Shown here: positions 8,794-17,080 of the stretch, piece by piece
How the letters are laid out: every line of letters begins with the position of its first letter
How positions within the stretch are numbered: position 1 is the stretch's first letter
Assembly (NCBI RefSeq): GCF_002113025.1
Contig: NZ_NEJH01000007.1
Span: forward strand, 62,001-126,000
Length of the DNA stretch: 64,000 bases
Direction of reading: 5' to 3'
DNA from: Pseudomonas sp. B28(2017)
GTDB taxonomy: Bacteria > Pseudomonadota > Gammaproteobacteria > Pseudomonadales > Pseudomonadaceae
Position numbers and translations under genes: made by a program
Notes under the pieces: model-generated
What the model was told of the DNA's origin: nothing
Seen by the model: only the letters and a program-made list of their open reading frames with translations
Databases searched by the model: none

Positions 8794-9789
8794 ATGCACA
8801 CACGTCAATTGGGAAAAAACGGTCCGCAGGTTTCGGCCATCGGCCTGGGTTGCATGGGCATGACCGACTTCTATACCACCGGCACTGACACCCGCGAAGC
8901 CACCGCCACCCTGCATCGCGCGCTGGAACTGGGCGTCAACCTGCTCGATACCGCCGACATGTATGGCCCGCACACCAATGAAGAACTGATTGGCAAGGCC
9001 ATTGCCGGCAAGCGCGACCAAGTGTTCCTGGCCAGCAAGTTCGGTATCGTCCGCGACCCGGCCAACCCCGGCGCCCGGGGCGTCAACGGTCGGCCGGAAT
9101 ACATTCGCCAGTCTGTCGACGGCAGCTTGAAACGCCTCGGCGTGGACACCCTGGACCTGTATTACCAGCACCGCATCGACCCGCAGGTGGCCATTGAAGA
9201 AACCGTTGGCGCCATGGCCGAGCTGGTCAGTGCCGGCAAAGTCCGTTACCTGGGATTGAGCGAGGCCTCGGTGACGACACTGGAACGGGCGCACAAGGTT
9301 CATCCGATCAGTGCGTTGCAAAGTGAATATTCGTTGTGGAGCCGTGATCAGGAAGAAAACGGTTGCCTGGCGGCCTGCCAGCGCCTGGGCATCGCCTTTG
9401 TGCCTTATAGCCCGTTGGGCCGGGGTTTTCTGACCGGTGCATTGAAAAGTCCGGATGATTTCGCCGCAGACGATTACCGCCGTTTCAGCCCGCGCTTCCA
9501 GGGCGAAAACTTCGCGAAGAACCTGCTGCTGGTGCAGCAGGTTCAAGCGCTCGCGGCAGAGAAAGGCGTGACCGCCGGACAACTGGCGCTGGCGTGGGTG
9601 CTGGCCCAGGGTGATTACCTGATCCCGATTCCAGGCACCAAGCAACGTCGATACCTGGAAGAAAACGTGGCTGCGCTGGAGGTGACACTGAGCGCCGAAG
9701 AACTGCACGCGCTGGAGTCGGTCTTTGCGGCTAATGCCACCGCTGGCCTGCGTTATCCGGAAGAAGTCATGAAACTGCTCGACCGGTAA
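8794..9789 (+). CDS. Aldo/keto reductase
   Basis: An NADPH-dependent (alpha/beta)8-barrel oxidoreductase of 331 residues. Catalytic tetrad elements are visible: Asp and Tyr in LLDTADMYGPHTNEELIG, Lys in VFLASKFGI and His in YYQHRID. The C-terminal NADP-binding segment IPIPGTKQRRYLEEN is present. AGGGAG precedes the ATG at 8794, whereas the frame from 8716 adds a non-homologous leader. Probably controlled by the divergent LysR gene. Substrate unknown. Confidence 0.9.
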   Translation: MHTRQLGKNGPQVSAIGLGCMGMTDFYTTGTDTREATATLHRALELGVNLLDTADMYGPHTNEELIGKAIAGKRDQVFLASKFGIVRDPANPGARGVNGRPEYIRQSVDGSLKRLGVDTLDLYYQHRIDPQVAIEETVGAMAELVSAGKVRYLGLSEASVTTLERAHKVHPISALQSEYSLWSRDQEENGCLAACQRLGIAFVPYSPLGRGFLTGALKSPDDFAADDYRRFSPRFQGENFAKNLLLVQQVQALAAEKGVTAGQLALAWVLAQGDYLIPIPGTKQRRYLEENVAALEVTLSAEELHALESVFAANATAGLRYPEEVMKLLDR

Positions 9790-9883
9790 GGGTCGCCGGC
9801 CCGTTCGATGGATTGAGCGGGCCTGGGCAACACGGCGTCAGGTCTTGACCGGGAGATCATTTCCAGATATCGCAAAAGCAAGA

Positions 9884-10003
9884 TCAAAAGATCGTCCGCT
9901 GCGTCGGCAATCGTGTGAGTACGCCCTTCAAATAGGCATACGGATCGTGCCCATTGAGGCGTGCTGACTGGATCAAGCTCATGATCGCAGCCGCACGTTT
10001 TCC
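9884..10003 (-). pseudogene. IS66-family transposase (TnpC) C-terminal remnant
   Basis: On the minus strand the bases from about 10003 to the TGA at 9884 translate to KRAAAIMSLIQSARLNGHDP followed by YAYLKGVLTRLPTQRTIF, the well-known C-terminal end of IS66 transposases. No more of the gene is recognisable upstream and no terminal inverted repeats were found, so this is a truncated relic. It abuts the 3' end of the glutamate racemase gene. Confidence 0.8.
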
Positions 10004-10059
10004 GCTGCATGTCGAGCCCGCGAAAATCCAGTTCCAGCATCGAGTGCCCACGGCTGGAT

Positions 10060-10902
10060 TCAAGGCAACGCATTAAACTGCACGCTGGTGTCGCCCAAAA
10101 ATCGCCACGCGAGCTTTGTTATATGTTCCGGATTGGTCGACGTACAAAATGTGGCGCCTGGCTCGTGACCACATGTGAATTCTGGATGACGTGCCAGGTA
10201 ACCAGCAAGACTGCTTGCCGTCACTTTTGGTTGAGAGAAAATCTCGACATCGTTTGGGATGGCCTCTGCGAACAGATCTTCGATCAACGGATAATGGGTG
10301 CAGCCGAGCAATACCCCGTCTAAGCGTTCCTCGCCCAATCGCCGCATTAACAGTGTCACGTAACGTCGGACGGCGCGCCTGAGATCCTGCACCGGGGCAT
10401 TTGCCTCAATGAGTCGAACGAGACTAGGGCAGGCTTGCTGCACGATATTGACATTCGGCGCTCGCTTCGCGGTCTCCTCGACAAATACTCGACTTTCCAC
10501 GGTATAGCGTGTTGCAAAGACGGCCACGGTCTTCTTTCCGTGGTTTTGCAAGCCACTATCGGATCCGGCTGACCAAGGAACACCAGTCATCGCCTCCACC
10601 ATTGGGACGATAACGCCGATCACTCGTTTGTCCGGGTAGCGAGTTGGAAGCCATGTTTGCTGAAGACGGCGCAGGCCGGTTGCAGCTGCCGTGTTACAGG
10701 CGACGACGATCAGCGAGCAGCCCAACTCAAAGAGTCGCTCCAACGAAGATACTGTGAACTCATAGATCGTGTCGGCGTCTCGATCGCCATAAGGCGCATT
10801 ACCGTGGTCGCCGTAATAGACGAAACGCTGATCAGGAAAGGTATCCCGAAGCGCTCTGAAGACCGTTAGTCCACCGCTACCAGAATCAAATATCCCGATC
10901 AT
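10060..10902 (-). CDS. murI: Glutamate racemase (Asp/Glu racemase family)
   Basis: Interconverts L- and D-glutamate for peptidoglycan. The start motif IGIFDSGSGGLTV and both catalytic cysteines are present: Cys69 in VVACNTAAATG and Cys201 in LLGCTHYPL. 280 residues, a normal length. The ATG at 10902 begins the fold directly; AGGA is close upstream. The gene stands alone, not beside the hemA/prfA-type neighbours usual for the housekeeping copy, is A/T-richer than its surroundings, and adjoins an IS66 relic, so it is probably an acquired second copy. It may act on D-amino acids for another purpose. Confidence 0.85.
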   Translation of the reverse strand: MIGIFDSGSGGLTVFRALRDTFPDQRFVYYGDHGNAPYGDRDADTIYEFTVSSLERLFELGCSLIVVACNTAAATGLRRLQQTWLPTRYPDKRVIGVIVPMVEAMTGVPWSAGSDSGLQNHGKKTVAVFATRYTVESRVFVEETAKRAPNVNIVQQACPSLVRLIEANAPVQDLRRAVRRYVTLLMRRLGEERLDGVLLGCTHYPLIEDLFAEAIPNDVEIFSQPKVTASSLAGYLARHPEFTCGHEPGATFCTSTNPEHITKLAWRFLGDTSVQFNALP

Positions 10903-11022
10903 TTTTCCTCGCTTGGCATAGCGATATCTACATTCGTGATCTACGCCCTGAATGATAGCGGGATCGACCAACGACGCTAGCAGTTGCAATCTGGGAAGGT
11001 GTAATCGCTGAACGCTTACCAA

Positions 11023-11400
11023 ACAACGAGGTCGAGCGTTAGCTCACCTCGCGGTGCTGTTGCGGTGCACGCCCCCTCGGGAGGCCGAGCGCAGGTTCTG
11101 CGCAGTGGGCAACCCGGCATGGATGCCGGGTTAGCCGCGTACGGCCATGGGTGGCCGATCGCGGCGGGCCCACGGAGCAAGACCGGAGCGAGGGGATGCC
11201 GAGCCTGGGCGAGGCACCGAACGTAAGGGGCAAAAGCGTTTGGTTACTTGGCGCTTTTCCAAGTAACCCGCTGTGAAAGCGGAACCATAGGTGGCCGTTA
11301 CCGCAGAAATGGATATGTACACAACCAATAAAGTACGCCAGCCATGAGGCCGCCATCGCCAGCAAGCCGGCTCCTACAGGTATCGGTGTTCCCCGGGGAC
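11023..11400. repeat. Dispersed noncoding repeat with two perfect hairpins
   Basis: No convincing gene lies between 11023 and 11576. The segment holds AACCCGGCAT-GG-ATGCCGGGTT (11111-11132), a perfect 10-bp hairpin, and GGTTACTTGG-N7-CCAAGTAACC (11242-11268), another perfect 10-bp hairpin. The surrounding text (GGGCAAAAGCGTTTGGTTAC, then GGAACCATAGGTGGCCGTTA) resembles a noncoding element I recall as recurring in Pseudomonas genomes, often mis-called as short ORFs. Confidence 0.55.
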
Positions 11401-11576
11401 ACGCACCTTCTGCCTTTTACCTGACGATTTTGTAATGTGCCCCTCATCTGCCTGACAGCGTTGATCTACCATCATCGAACGGCGGATCTCTGTAGTACTC
11501 CGAAACACTCCTTGAATGCCTGACCGGAAAAATGGTCAGAATGCGTTCTTTTTGCCCGTTAGCCGAGACGAATCCA

Positions 11577-12023
11577 ATGCAAAACCCTCTGCGCCTGATC
11601 GCCCTGAGCGCCCTGTTCATTTCCTCCCTGGCCCAGGCAGCCGACCTCATTCCGATCGAGGTTCATCGCGACGCCAATTGTGGTTGCTGCAAAAAATGGA
11701 TCACTCACCTGGAGGCCAATGGCTTCAAGGTCGAAGACCACGTCGAAGCCAACATGAGTGAGTTCAAGCATCAGCACGGTGTACCGCCGCGCCTGGCGTC
11801 GTGCCACACCGCCTTGATCAACGGCAAATTCGTCGAAGGTCATGTCCCCGCCGATCAGGTCCTGGCCCTGAGCAAGCGCGACGATCTGCTGGGCGTCGCC
11901 GCCCCTGGCATGCCCATGGGGTCGCCCGGCATGGAAATGGATGGCATGAGCGATGCCTATCAGGTCATTGGCCTGAAAAAGGACGGCACTGACGTGGTGA
12001 TTGCGGACTACCCCGCCCATTGA
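11577..12023 (+). CDS. DUF411 periplasmic metal-binding protein
   Basis: 148 residues with a signal peptide (LRLIALSALFISSLAQA) and the DUF411 signature: CGCCKKWITHLEANGF near residue 37, then a conserved SCHTALINGKFVEGHVPA segment and a Met-rich C-terminal part (GMPMGSPGMEMDGM). DUF411 proteins are linked to copper and silver resistance. The ATG at 11577 starts the signal peptide; the longer frame to 11532 is not needed. Its stop overlaps the start of the YqaA-like gene by one base, implying translational coupling. Confidence 0.85.
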   Translation: MQNPLRLIALSALFISSLAQAADLIPIEVHRDANCGCCKKWITHLEANGFKVEDHVEANMSEFKHQHGVPPRLASCHTALINGKFVEGHVPADQVLALSKRDDLLGVAAPGMPMGSPGMEMDGMSDAYQVIGLKKDGTDVVIADYPAH

Positions 12024-12457
12024 TGTCCGGCGCATACCTCGGGCTGTTTTTCGCCGCATTCGGCGCCGCCACGCTGCTGCCGCTGCAATCCGAAGCCGTG
12101 CTGGTCGCACTGCTGCTCAGCGATCGGTATTGGCTCTGGGCGCTGCTGGCGGTGGCAACGTTCGGCAACGTACTGGGCTCGCTGCTTAACTGGTGGCTGG
12201 GGCGCGGGATCGAGCGGTTCCGCGATCGACGCTGGTTTCCGGTGAGCCCCCGGCATCTGGAACAAGCCCGACTTCATTACCAACGCTACGGCCATTGGTC
12301 ATTGCTGCTCAGTTGGCTACCGGTGATCGGCGATCCGCTGACGCTGGTCGCCGGGGTCATGCGCGAGCCCCTGGGGCGCTTCCTGCTGATCGTCACCCTG
12401 GCCAAAGGCGCCCGTTACGGCGTGCTGGCCGTGGCGACATTGGGCTGGACGGGTTGA
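12023..12457 (+). CDS. YqaA/DedA-family small membrane protein
   Basis: 144 residues, an inner-membrane protein of the VTT/SNARE-associated (DedA-like, YqaA) family. It has hydrophobic helices near residues 4-30, 36-55 and 95-120, and the family feature LLSWLPVIGDPLTLVAGVMR. The start is the ATG within TGATG, where the A of the DUF411 stop is the first base. DedA relatives affect lipid scrambling and membrane potential. The pairing with DUF411 suggests a shared envelope or metal-stress role, an inference. Confidence 0.85.
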   Translation: MSGAYLGLFFAAFGAATLLPLQSEAVLVALLLSDRYWLWALLAVATFGNVLGSLLNWWLGRGIERFRDRRWFPVSPRHLEQARLHYQRYGHWSLLLSWLPVIGDPLTLVAGVMREPLGRFLLIVTLAKGARYGVLAVATLGWTG

Positions 12458-12542
12458 ACCATCAAGGGCGGTGATTGCCTGTGTTTAATGTCGCCCTAAT
12501 CGAGCCGATCCAGCATCGGCGGATTTTCCATGGAGTTGCCCC

Positions 12543-13568
12543 ATGTCGCGCCCCTTCTCCCGCTGGCTACCCGGCCTGTTGCTGACCGCCGCACTGCCCG
12601 CCATCGCCCACGCAGAAAGACCGACATACGGCCCCGAACTCCAGGGTTTCGACTATCCGTACACACTCAAGCACTTCGCGTTCGAATCCCAGGGCCAATC
12701 CCTGCAAATGGGTTACATGGACGTCGCCGCCCACGGCAAGGCCAACGGTCGCAGCGTGGTACTGATGCACGGCAAGAATTTCTGCGGCGCCACCTGGGAC
12801 AGTTCGATCAAAGCCCTCAGCGACGCGGGCTATCGGGTCATCGCCCCGGACCAGATCGGCTTCTGCAGCTCCAGCAAACCGGCACACTATCAGTACAGCT
12901 TCCAGCAACTGGCGACGAACACCCAACAATTGCTCAAGGCACTGGGCATCCAGAAAACGACCCTGCTGGGACATTCCACAGGCGGCATGCTCGCCACTCG
13001 CTATGCTTTGCAATACCCCGAACAGGTCGAGCAACTGGCGCTGGTCAACCCCATTGGCCTGGAAGACTGGAAAGCCCTCGGTGTGCCCTATCGCACGGTT
13101 GATCAATGGTACGAACGCGAACTCAAACTCAGCGCCGACGGTATCCGCAACTACGAACGCACCACGTATTACAGCGGACGCTGGAAACCTGAATTCGATC
13201 GCTGGGTCGACATGCTCGCCGGCCTGAACAGAGGCCCGGGGCATACGCAGGTCGCATGGAACTCCGCGCTGATCTACGACATGATCTTCACCCAACCGGT
13301 GTACTACGAATTCCACAACCTGCGGATGCCGACCCTGCTGTTGATCGGAACGTCCGATACCACCGCCATCGGCAGTGACATCGCCCCTCCCGAGGTCAAG
13401 GCGAAGATCGGGCACTACGACGTCCTCGGCAAACAAGTGGCCAGGCTGATTCCCCAGTCCACGCTGGTCGAATTCCCTGGCATGGGTCACGCGCCACAGA
13501 TGGAAGAACCGGCACAATTCCACCAGGCCCTGCTCGCCTGGCTGAACAAGACCAACCCCGTGCGTTGA
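12543..13568 (+). CDS. Secreted alpha/beta hydrolase
   Basis: 341 residues with a cleavable signal peptide (LLLTAALPAIAHA). The alpha/beta-hydrolase core is clear: oxyanion loop LMHGKNFCGATWDSS, nucleophile elbow LLGHSTGGMLA (Ser), an acid candidate in LIGTSDTTAIG and the catalytic His in FPGMGHAPQMEEP. It is therefore probably an exported esterase or lipase-like enzyme; the substrate cannot be told. It is followed 13 bases later by the dehydrogenase at 13582, probably co-transcribed. Confidence 0.87.
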   Translation: MSRPFSRWLPGLLLTAALPAIAHAERPTYGPELQGFDYPYTLKHFAFESQGQSLQMGYMDVAAHGKANGRSVVLMHGKNFCGATWDSSIKALSDAGYRVIAPDQIGFCSSSKPAHYQYSFQQLATNTQQLLKALGIQKTTLLGHSTGGMLATRYALQYPEQVEQLALVNPIGLEDWKALGVPYRTVDQWYERELKLSADGIRNYERTTYYSGRWKPEFDRWVDMLAGLNRGPGHTQVAWNSALIYDMIFTQPVYYEFHNLRMPTLLLIGTSDTTAIGSDIAPPEVKAKIGHYDVLGKQVARLIPQSTLVEFPGMGHAPQMEEPAQFHQALLAWLNKTNPVR

Positions 13569-13581
13569 AGAGGAAAGGCTG

Positions 13582-14535
13582 ATGCCTGTACAGATTGCAG
13601 TGCTTGATGATTGGCAGGATGTGGCGCGGGATGTGGTGGACTGGTCCGTGCTGGACAGCGCCGGCCAAGTGAGCTTTCTCCATGACTACCCCACCGATAA
13701 CCCGTCCCTGGCCGAGCGTCTGGCCGGGTTTGAGGTGATTTGCGTGATGCGCGAGCGCACCCGCTTCGATGAAGACCTGCTGCGCCGCCTGCCGAGGCTC
13801 AAACTGCTGGTGACCGGCGGCATGCGCAACGCGGCCCTTGACCTGAAAGCCGCCGCCGCGCTGGGCATTCAGGTCTGCGGCACCGACAGCTACAAACACG
13901 CCGCACCGGAACTGACCTGGGCGCTGATCATGGCCGCAACCCGCAACCTGGTGGTCGAAGCCAATGCCTTGCGTGCCGGCCAGTGGCAACAAGGCTTGGG
14001 CGGCGACCTGCACGGCAAGACGCTGGCGATCCTCGGCCTTGGCAGCATCGGCCAGCGCGTCGCGCAGTTCGGTCAGGTGTTCGGTATGCGCGTCATCGCC
14101 TGGAGTGAAAACCTCACCGCCGAACGTGCGGCGCAAGTCGGTGTGACCTATGTCAGCAAGCAGGAACTGTTCGAACAGGCCGACGTGTTGTCGGTGCACC
14201 TGGTGCTCAGCGACCGCAGTCGGGGCCTGGTGGACGCGCAAGCACTAGGCTGGATGAAGCCCACGGCGCTGCTGGTAAATACCGCTCGCGGACCGATTGT
14301 CGATGAAGCGGCACTGATCAAGGCGCTTCAGAAACGGCGGCTGGCCGGTGCCGCTCTGGACGTCTTCGAACAGGAGCCGTTGCCCGTCCACCATCCGTTC
14401 CGGACGCTGGACAATGTGCTGGCGACACCCCATGTCGGGTACGTGAGCCAACATAACTACCAGCTGTTTTTCTCGCAAATGATCGAGGACATACAGGCCT
14501 GGTCTGTCGGCACCCCCATTCGTTTGCTGGGCTGA
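13582..14535 (+). CDS. D-2-hydroxyacid dehydrogenase family protein
   Basis: 317 residues of the D-isomer-specific 2-hydroxyacid dehydrogenase family (SerA/GhrB-like). The NAD-binding glycine motif is ILGLGSIGQRVAQFGQ. Catalytic elements include Arg in NTARGPIVDEAALI, Glu in LDVFEQEPL and His in ATPHVGYV. AGGAAAGG lies before the ATG. It is probably a cytosolic NAD(P)H-dependent reductase of 2-oxoacids and follows the hydrolase gene closely. Exact substrate not determinable. Confidence 0.88.
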   Translation: MPVQIAVLDDWQDVARDVVDWSVLDSAGQVSFLHDYPTDNPSLAERLAGFEVICVMRERTRFDEDLLRRLPRLKLLVTGGMRNAALDLKAAAALGIQVCGTDSYKHAAPELTWALIMAATRNLVVEANALRAGQWQQGLGGDLHGKTLAILGLGSIGQRVAQFGQVFGMRVIAWSENLTAERAAQVGVTYVSKQELFEQADVLSVHLVLSDRSRGLVDAQALGWMKPTALLVNTARGPIVDEAALIKALQKRRLAGAALDVFEQEPLPVHHPFRTLDNVLATPHVGYVSQHNYQLFFSQMIEDIQAWSVGTPIRLLG

Positions 14536-14683
14536 TAGCGAGCCATCGTTCATCGTCGAAACACTACCCAGTGTCGGCTCGCTCGACCGATATGAGCGCT
14601 CCTTGCAAACACCGCCAGAACGTAATGAATAATTGTTCTTGCTGCGGTGTTCTCATGACATCAACCGTGAACATAAGATTGCC

Positions 14684-14700
14684 GGGGGCCGTCAGCCCCC
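14684..14700. terminator. Weak hairpin after the dehydrogenase gene
   Basis: GGGGGC-CGTCA-GCCCCC forms a short strong stem in the 259-base gap before the TPR gene. There is no proper T-run, so it may be a pause or Rho-dependent site. Confidence 0.3.
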
Positions 14701-14794
14701 TTCAATCGTTCAAGCCGTAGGCTGTTTCGACCTTGCGCTGCATCTGGCGGGGCGCGACCTGATCTGAAACGCATGAACCTGTGGAGCCAAGCCC

Positions 14795-15337
14795 ATGAAT
14801 ATTCGTTTTGCCGTTCTGATGACCCCGCTGTTGCTGACCGTTGCGTTGTCCGGCTCCCTCGCCCTGGCCAACGGTGGTGGCGGCGGTGAAGAGCCCCCCG
14901 CCAGACCCCATTGCCCTAAAGGTCAGGTGCTCGACACCCGATCGCAGCGGTGCGTCAGGCAGACCAGCAACCTGGTGCCTGACGAAGACCGCACCAACTA
15001 TGCCTATCAACTGGCCAAGGACGGGCGTTATGAAGAAGCCCTGGCCCTGCTCGACACACTGAAACAGCCAAATACGGCAAAAGCGTTGAACTATCGCGGC
15101 TACGCCACGCGTAAACTGGGGCGAACCGACGAAGGCATCGGTTATTACCTGCAATCGGTAAAACTCGACCCGCAATACGCGCAAGTCCGCGAGTACCTCG
15201 GCGAGGCCTATGTGGTCAAAGGCCGGCTGGATCTTGCACAGGAGCAACTGCAGCAGATCAAAGCCATCTGCGGCAATACCCAGTGCGAGGAGTACCAGGA
15301 CCTGGCCGAAGCCATCGACGATTCATCGAAAACCTGA
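14795..15337 (+). CDS. Exported TPR-repeat protein
   Basis: 180 residues with a signal peptide (LLLTVALSGSLALA), a Gly-rich linker, a small Cys-containing motif (HCPKGQVLDTRSQRC) and about three tetratricopeptide-like units from residue 66 (for example YAYQLAKDGRYEEALALLD and AKALNYRGYATRKLGRTDEG). It is probably a periplasmic scaffold. It precedes an ECF sigma and anti-sigma gene with a 24-base gap, which suggests one operon and possibly a role as sensor or target. Confidence 0.85.
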   Translation: MNIRFAVLMTPLLLTVALSGSLALANGGGGGEEPPARPHCPKGQVLDTRSQRCVRQTSNLVPDEDRTNYAYQLAKDGRYEEALALLDTLKQPNTAKALNYRGYATRKLGRTDEGIGYYLQSVKLDPQYAQVREYLGEAYVVKGRLDLAQEQLQQIKAICGNTQCEEYQDLAEAIDDSSKT

Positions 15338-15361
15338 CAACCCGAGCGGACGGAGGTCGCC

Positions 15362-15886
15362 ATCGCCAGCGATCAGACAATACGAACGGAACTGTACCAG
15401 CACCTGGCGCGTTTATGGCGCTACGGCCTGCTGTTGTCCCGACAACGGCATGTCGCCGATGACCTGGTACAGGCCACCTGCGTGCGGGCGCTTGAGCGGG
15501 CCGGGCAATACGAGCCTGGAACGCGCATGGACCGCTGGCTGCTGAGCATTCTGCATTCGATCTGGCTCAACGAAGTCCGTGCCCAACGGGTGCGTCAAGG
15601 CCAGGGCCGGGTGGATGCCGATCAGGCCTTGTCGTTCGATGGAGAATCCGTGGCGCAGACCCACGTGTTGGCGGCACAGGTCATCCGGCGCGTCGATGCA
15701 TTGCCCGAGGCCCAGCGCGAAACCGTGTTTCTCGCCTACGTCGAAGGGTTGTCTTACCGCGAAGTCGCCGATGTGTTGCAAGTGCCCATCGGCACGGTCA
15801 TGAGTCGCCTTGCCGCCGCTCGGGCGAAACTGGCCGAATACCCACCGTTGCACTCGGTGCCCAACCCTAACCGAGGAGAACATTGA
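15362..15886 (+). CDS. ECF sigma factor with apparent ATC start
   Basis: 174 residues with sigma region 2 (LYQHLARLWRYGLLLS, then DDLVQATCVRALERA) and region 4 (VDALPEAQRETVFLAYVEGL, then YREVADVLQVPIGTVMSRL). The frame has no ATG, GTG or TTG between the upstream in-frame stop (15335-15337) and a TTG at 15434, and starting at 15434 would remove the first half of region 2. A perfect GGAGG (15352-15356) lies five bases before ATC at 15362, giving (M)ASDQTIRTELYQ. I take ATC as the start. Region 3 is absent, as in ECF sigmas. It is coupled by TGATG to the anti-sigma gene. Confidence 0.78.
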   Translation: MASDQTIRTELYQHLARLWRYGLLLSRQRHVADDLVQATCVRALERAGQYEPGTRMDRWLLSILHSIWLNEVRAQRVRQGQGRVDADQALSFDGESVAQTHVLAAQVIRRVDALPEAQRETVFLAYVEGLSYREVADVLQVPIGTVMSRLAAARAKLAEYPPLHSVPNPNRGEH

Positions 15887-16647
15887 TGAGCGCAAGACCC
15901 TCGGACGAACAACTGGTGGCGTACCTCGACAATCAACTCGATGCCGAGCAGCGCTCGCACATCGACGCGGCCATCATCGCCGACCCGATGCTCGGCCTTC
16001 GCCTGCAATGGCTGGGTCGCAGCAGCCTGCCGTTCAAGGACGCCTACGATGAGCTGGGCCGGCAGGCCCCGGTGGATCGCCTGCAAGCCATGCTCGCCAC
16101 GCTGCCCTCTCCCGTCCGCCCTGCACTCAATCGACGCTGGTTCCTTGCCGCGGCAGCCGGCCTGTTGGCCGGCGGCGTGCTGGCGGACCGTTTGTTCCTC
16201 GGCTGGCAAGCGAGCCAGCAGACACACAGCTGGCGCGGCCTGGTGGCCGATTATATGGCGCTCTACGTGCCGGAAACCCTTGACCATTTACCCGCTGATG
16301 AAGCCAGCCAACGGGCACAACTGCGGACCATCGATACGCGTCTGGGCCTTGACCTAGCACCGGCAAAACTGAGCCTGCCCCGTGCCGAGTTCAAGCGTGC
16401 GCAAATCCTCGAGTACGACGGTGCGCCCATTGCCCAGATCACCTACCTCGATCCGGCGCACGGCCCCATGGCGCTGTGCGTCACCCGCTCCAACAGCGGC
16501 AGTCGCCAATTTGCCCGGGAGCGGCGGCGCGAGCTGAACATCGTGTATTGGGCAGACATGGAGCACGCCTGGATGCTGATCGGGCATCAGCCGATGACGG
16601 ATCTGGAGGAGATGGCCAAGCTGTTGCACAGCCGGTTGAGTACTTGA
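15886..16647 (+). CDS. Anti-sigma factor (membrane-anchored)
   Basis: 253 residues with a short N-terminal zinc-finger-like anti-sigma region (SDEQLVAYLDNQLDAEQRSH; the classic HxxxCxxC is not seen), one membrane helix near residues 85-106 (WFLAAAAGLLAGGVLADR) and a periplasmic C-terminal domain. The ATG overlaps the sigma stop (TGATG) with GAGGAGAA just before, so the two are translationally coupled. It should hold the sigma at the membrane until a cell-envelope signal is received; the signal is unknown. Confidence 0.83.
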   Translation: MSARPSDEQLVAYLDNQLDAEQRSHIDAAIIADPMLGLRLQWLGRSSLPFKDAYDELGRQAPVDRLQAMLATLPSPVRPALNRRWFLAAAAGLLAGGVLADRLFLGWQASQQTHSWRGLVADYMALYVPETLDHLPADEASQRAQLRTIDTRLGLDLAPAKLSLPRAEFKRAQILEYDGAPIAQITYLDPAHGPMALCVTRSNSGSRQFARERRRELNIVYWADMEHAWMLIGHQPMTDLEEMAKLLHSRLST

Positions 16648-16693
16648 TACAGCGTGACAGGCTTGCGGGGTCTTGAAAATGCCTCGCAAGCCA

Positions 16694-16969
16694 TCATGCT
16701 GTCCTGCTGTCGACGCCCGACTTCTCGAGGTCTTGTAGCCTCGGCGGCACTCCATCCGCCCCCTTCATCATCGTATATTTCACCGCATCGCCAACAAGAA
16801 AACAGGCATCACCTTCTGCGGTGATATTGAGTCCGATCCGGACTGCCACTGCGCAACAGCCGCCATCAGGCATGACCATCGCAAACTTTGTCGACAGGCT
16901 TTCGACCCTGACGTCCCTGATTGCACTGATCGTGCCTCGCCCGCTGGTCGTTATTGTTGGCGCGTTCAT
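16694..16969 (-). CDS. Hypothetical protein, 91 aa
   Basis: A very good GGAGGAGACGA ribosome site precedes the ATG at 16969, which supports a real gene. The product has a polar N-terminus, a Cys pair (GGCCAVAV) and a central beta-rich-looking section (MVMPDGGCCAVAVRIGLNIT). I recognise no domain, signal peptide or membrane segment. It lies between the anti-sigma gene (convergent) and the histidine kinase gene (same strand, 111 bases upstream). Confidence 0.6.
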   Translation of the reverse strand: MNAPTITTSGRGTISAIRDVRVESLSTKFAMVMPDGGCCAVAVRIGLNITAEGDACFLVGDAVKYTMMKGADGVPPRLQDLEKSGVDSRTA

Positions 16970-17042
16970 TCGTCTCCTCCAGCCTTGCCACCGTCTCTTG
17001 GCTTCGCAGCCCAATGAAACGCGCAAACGCAGCGCCTTGCTA

Positions 17043-17058
17043 CTGTCAAACCTGACAG
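17043..17058. promoter_or_regulatory. 16-bp inverted repeat CTGTCA-N4-TGACAG (copy 1)
   Basis: CTGTCAAACCTGACAG is a perfect 6+6 inverted repeat with a 4-base centre. It lies 74 bases upstream of the hypothetical gene at 16969 and just past the kinase stop. A copy with one changed centre base lies at 38058-38073, so it may be an operator or a small dispersed element. Confidence 0.4.
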
Positions 17059-17080
17059 ATGATGCTGCCGTTTGTCGTAA

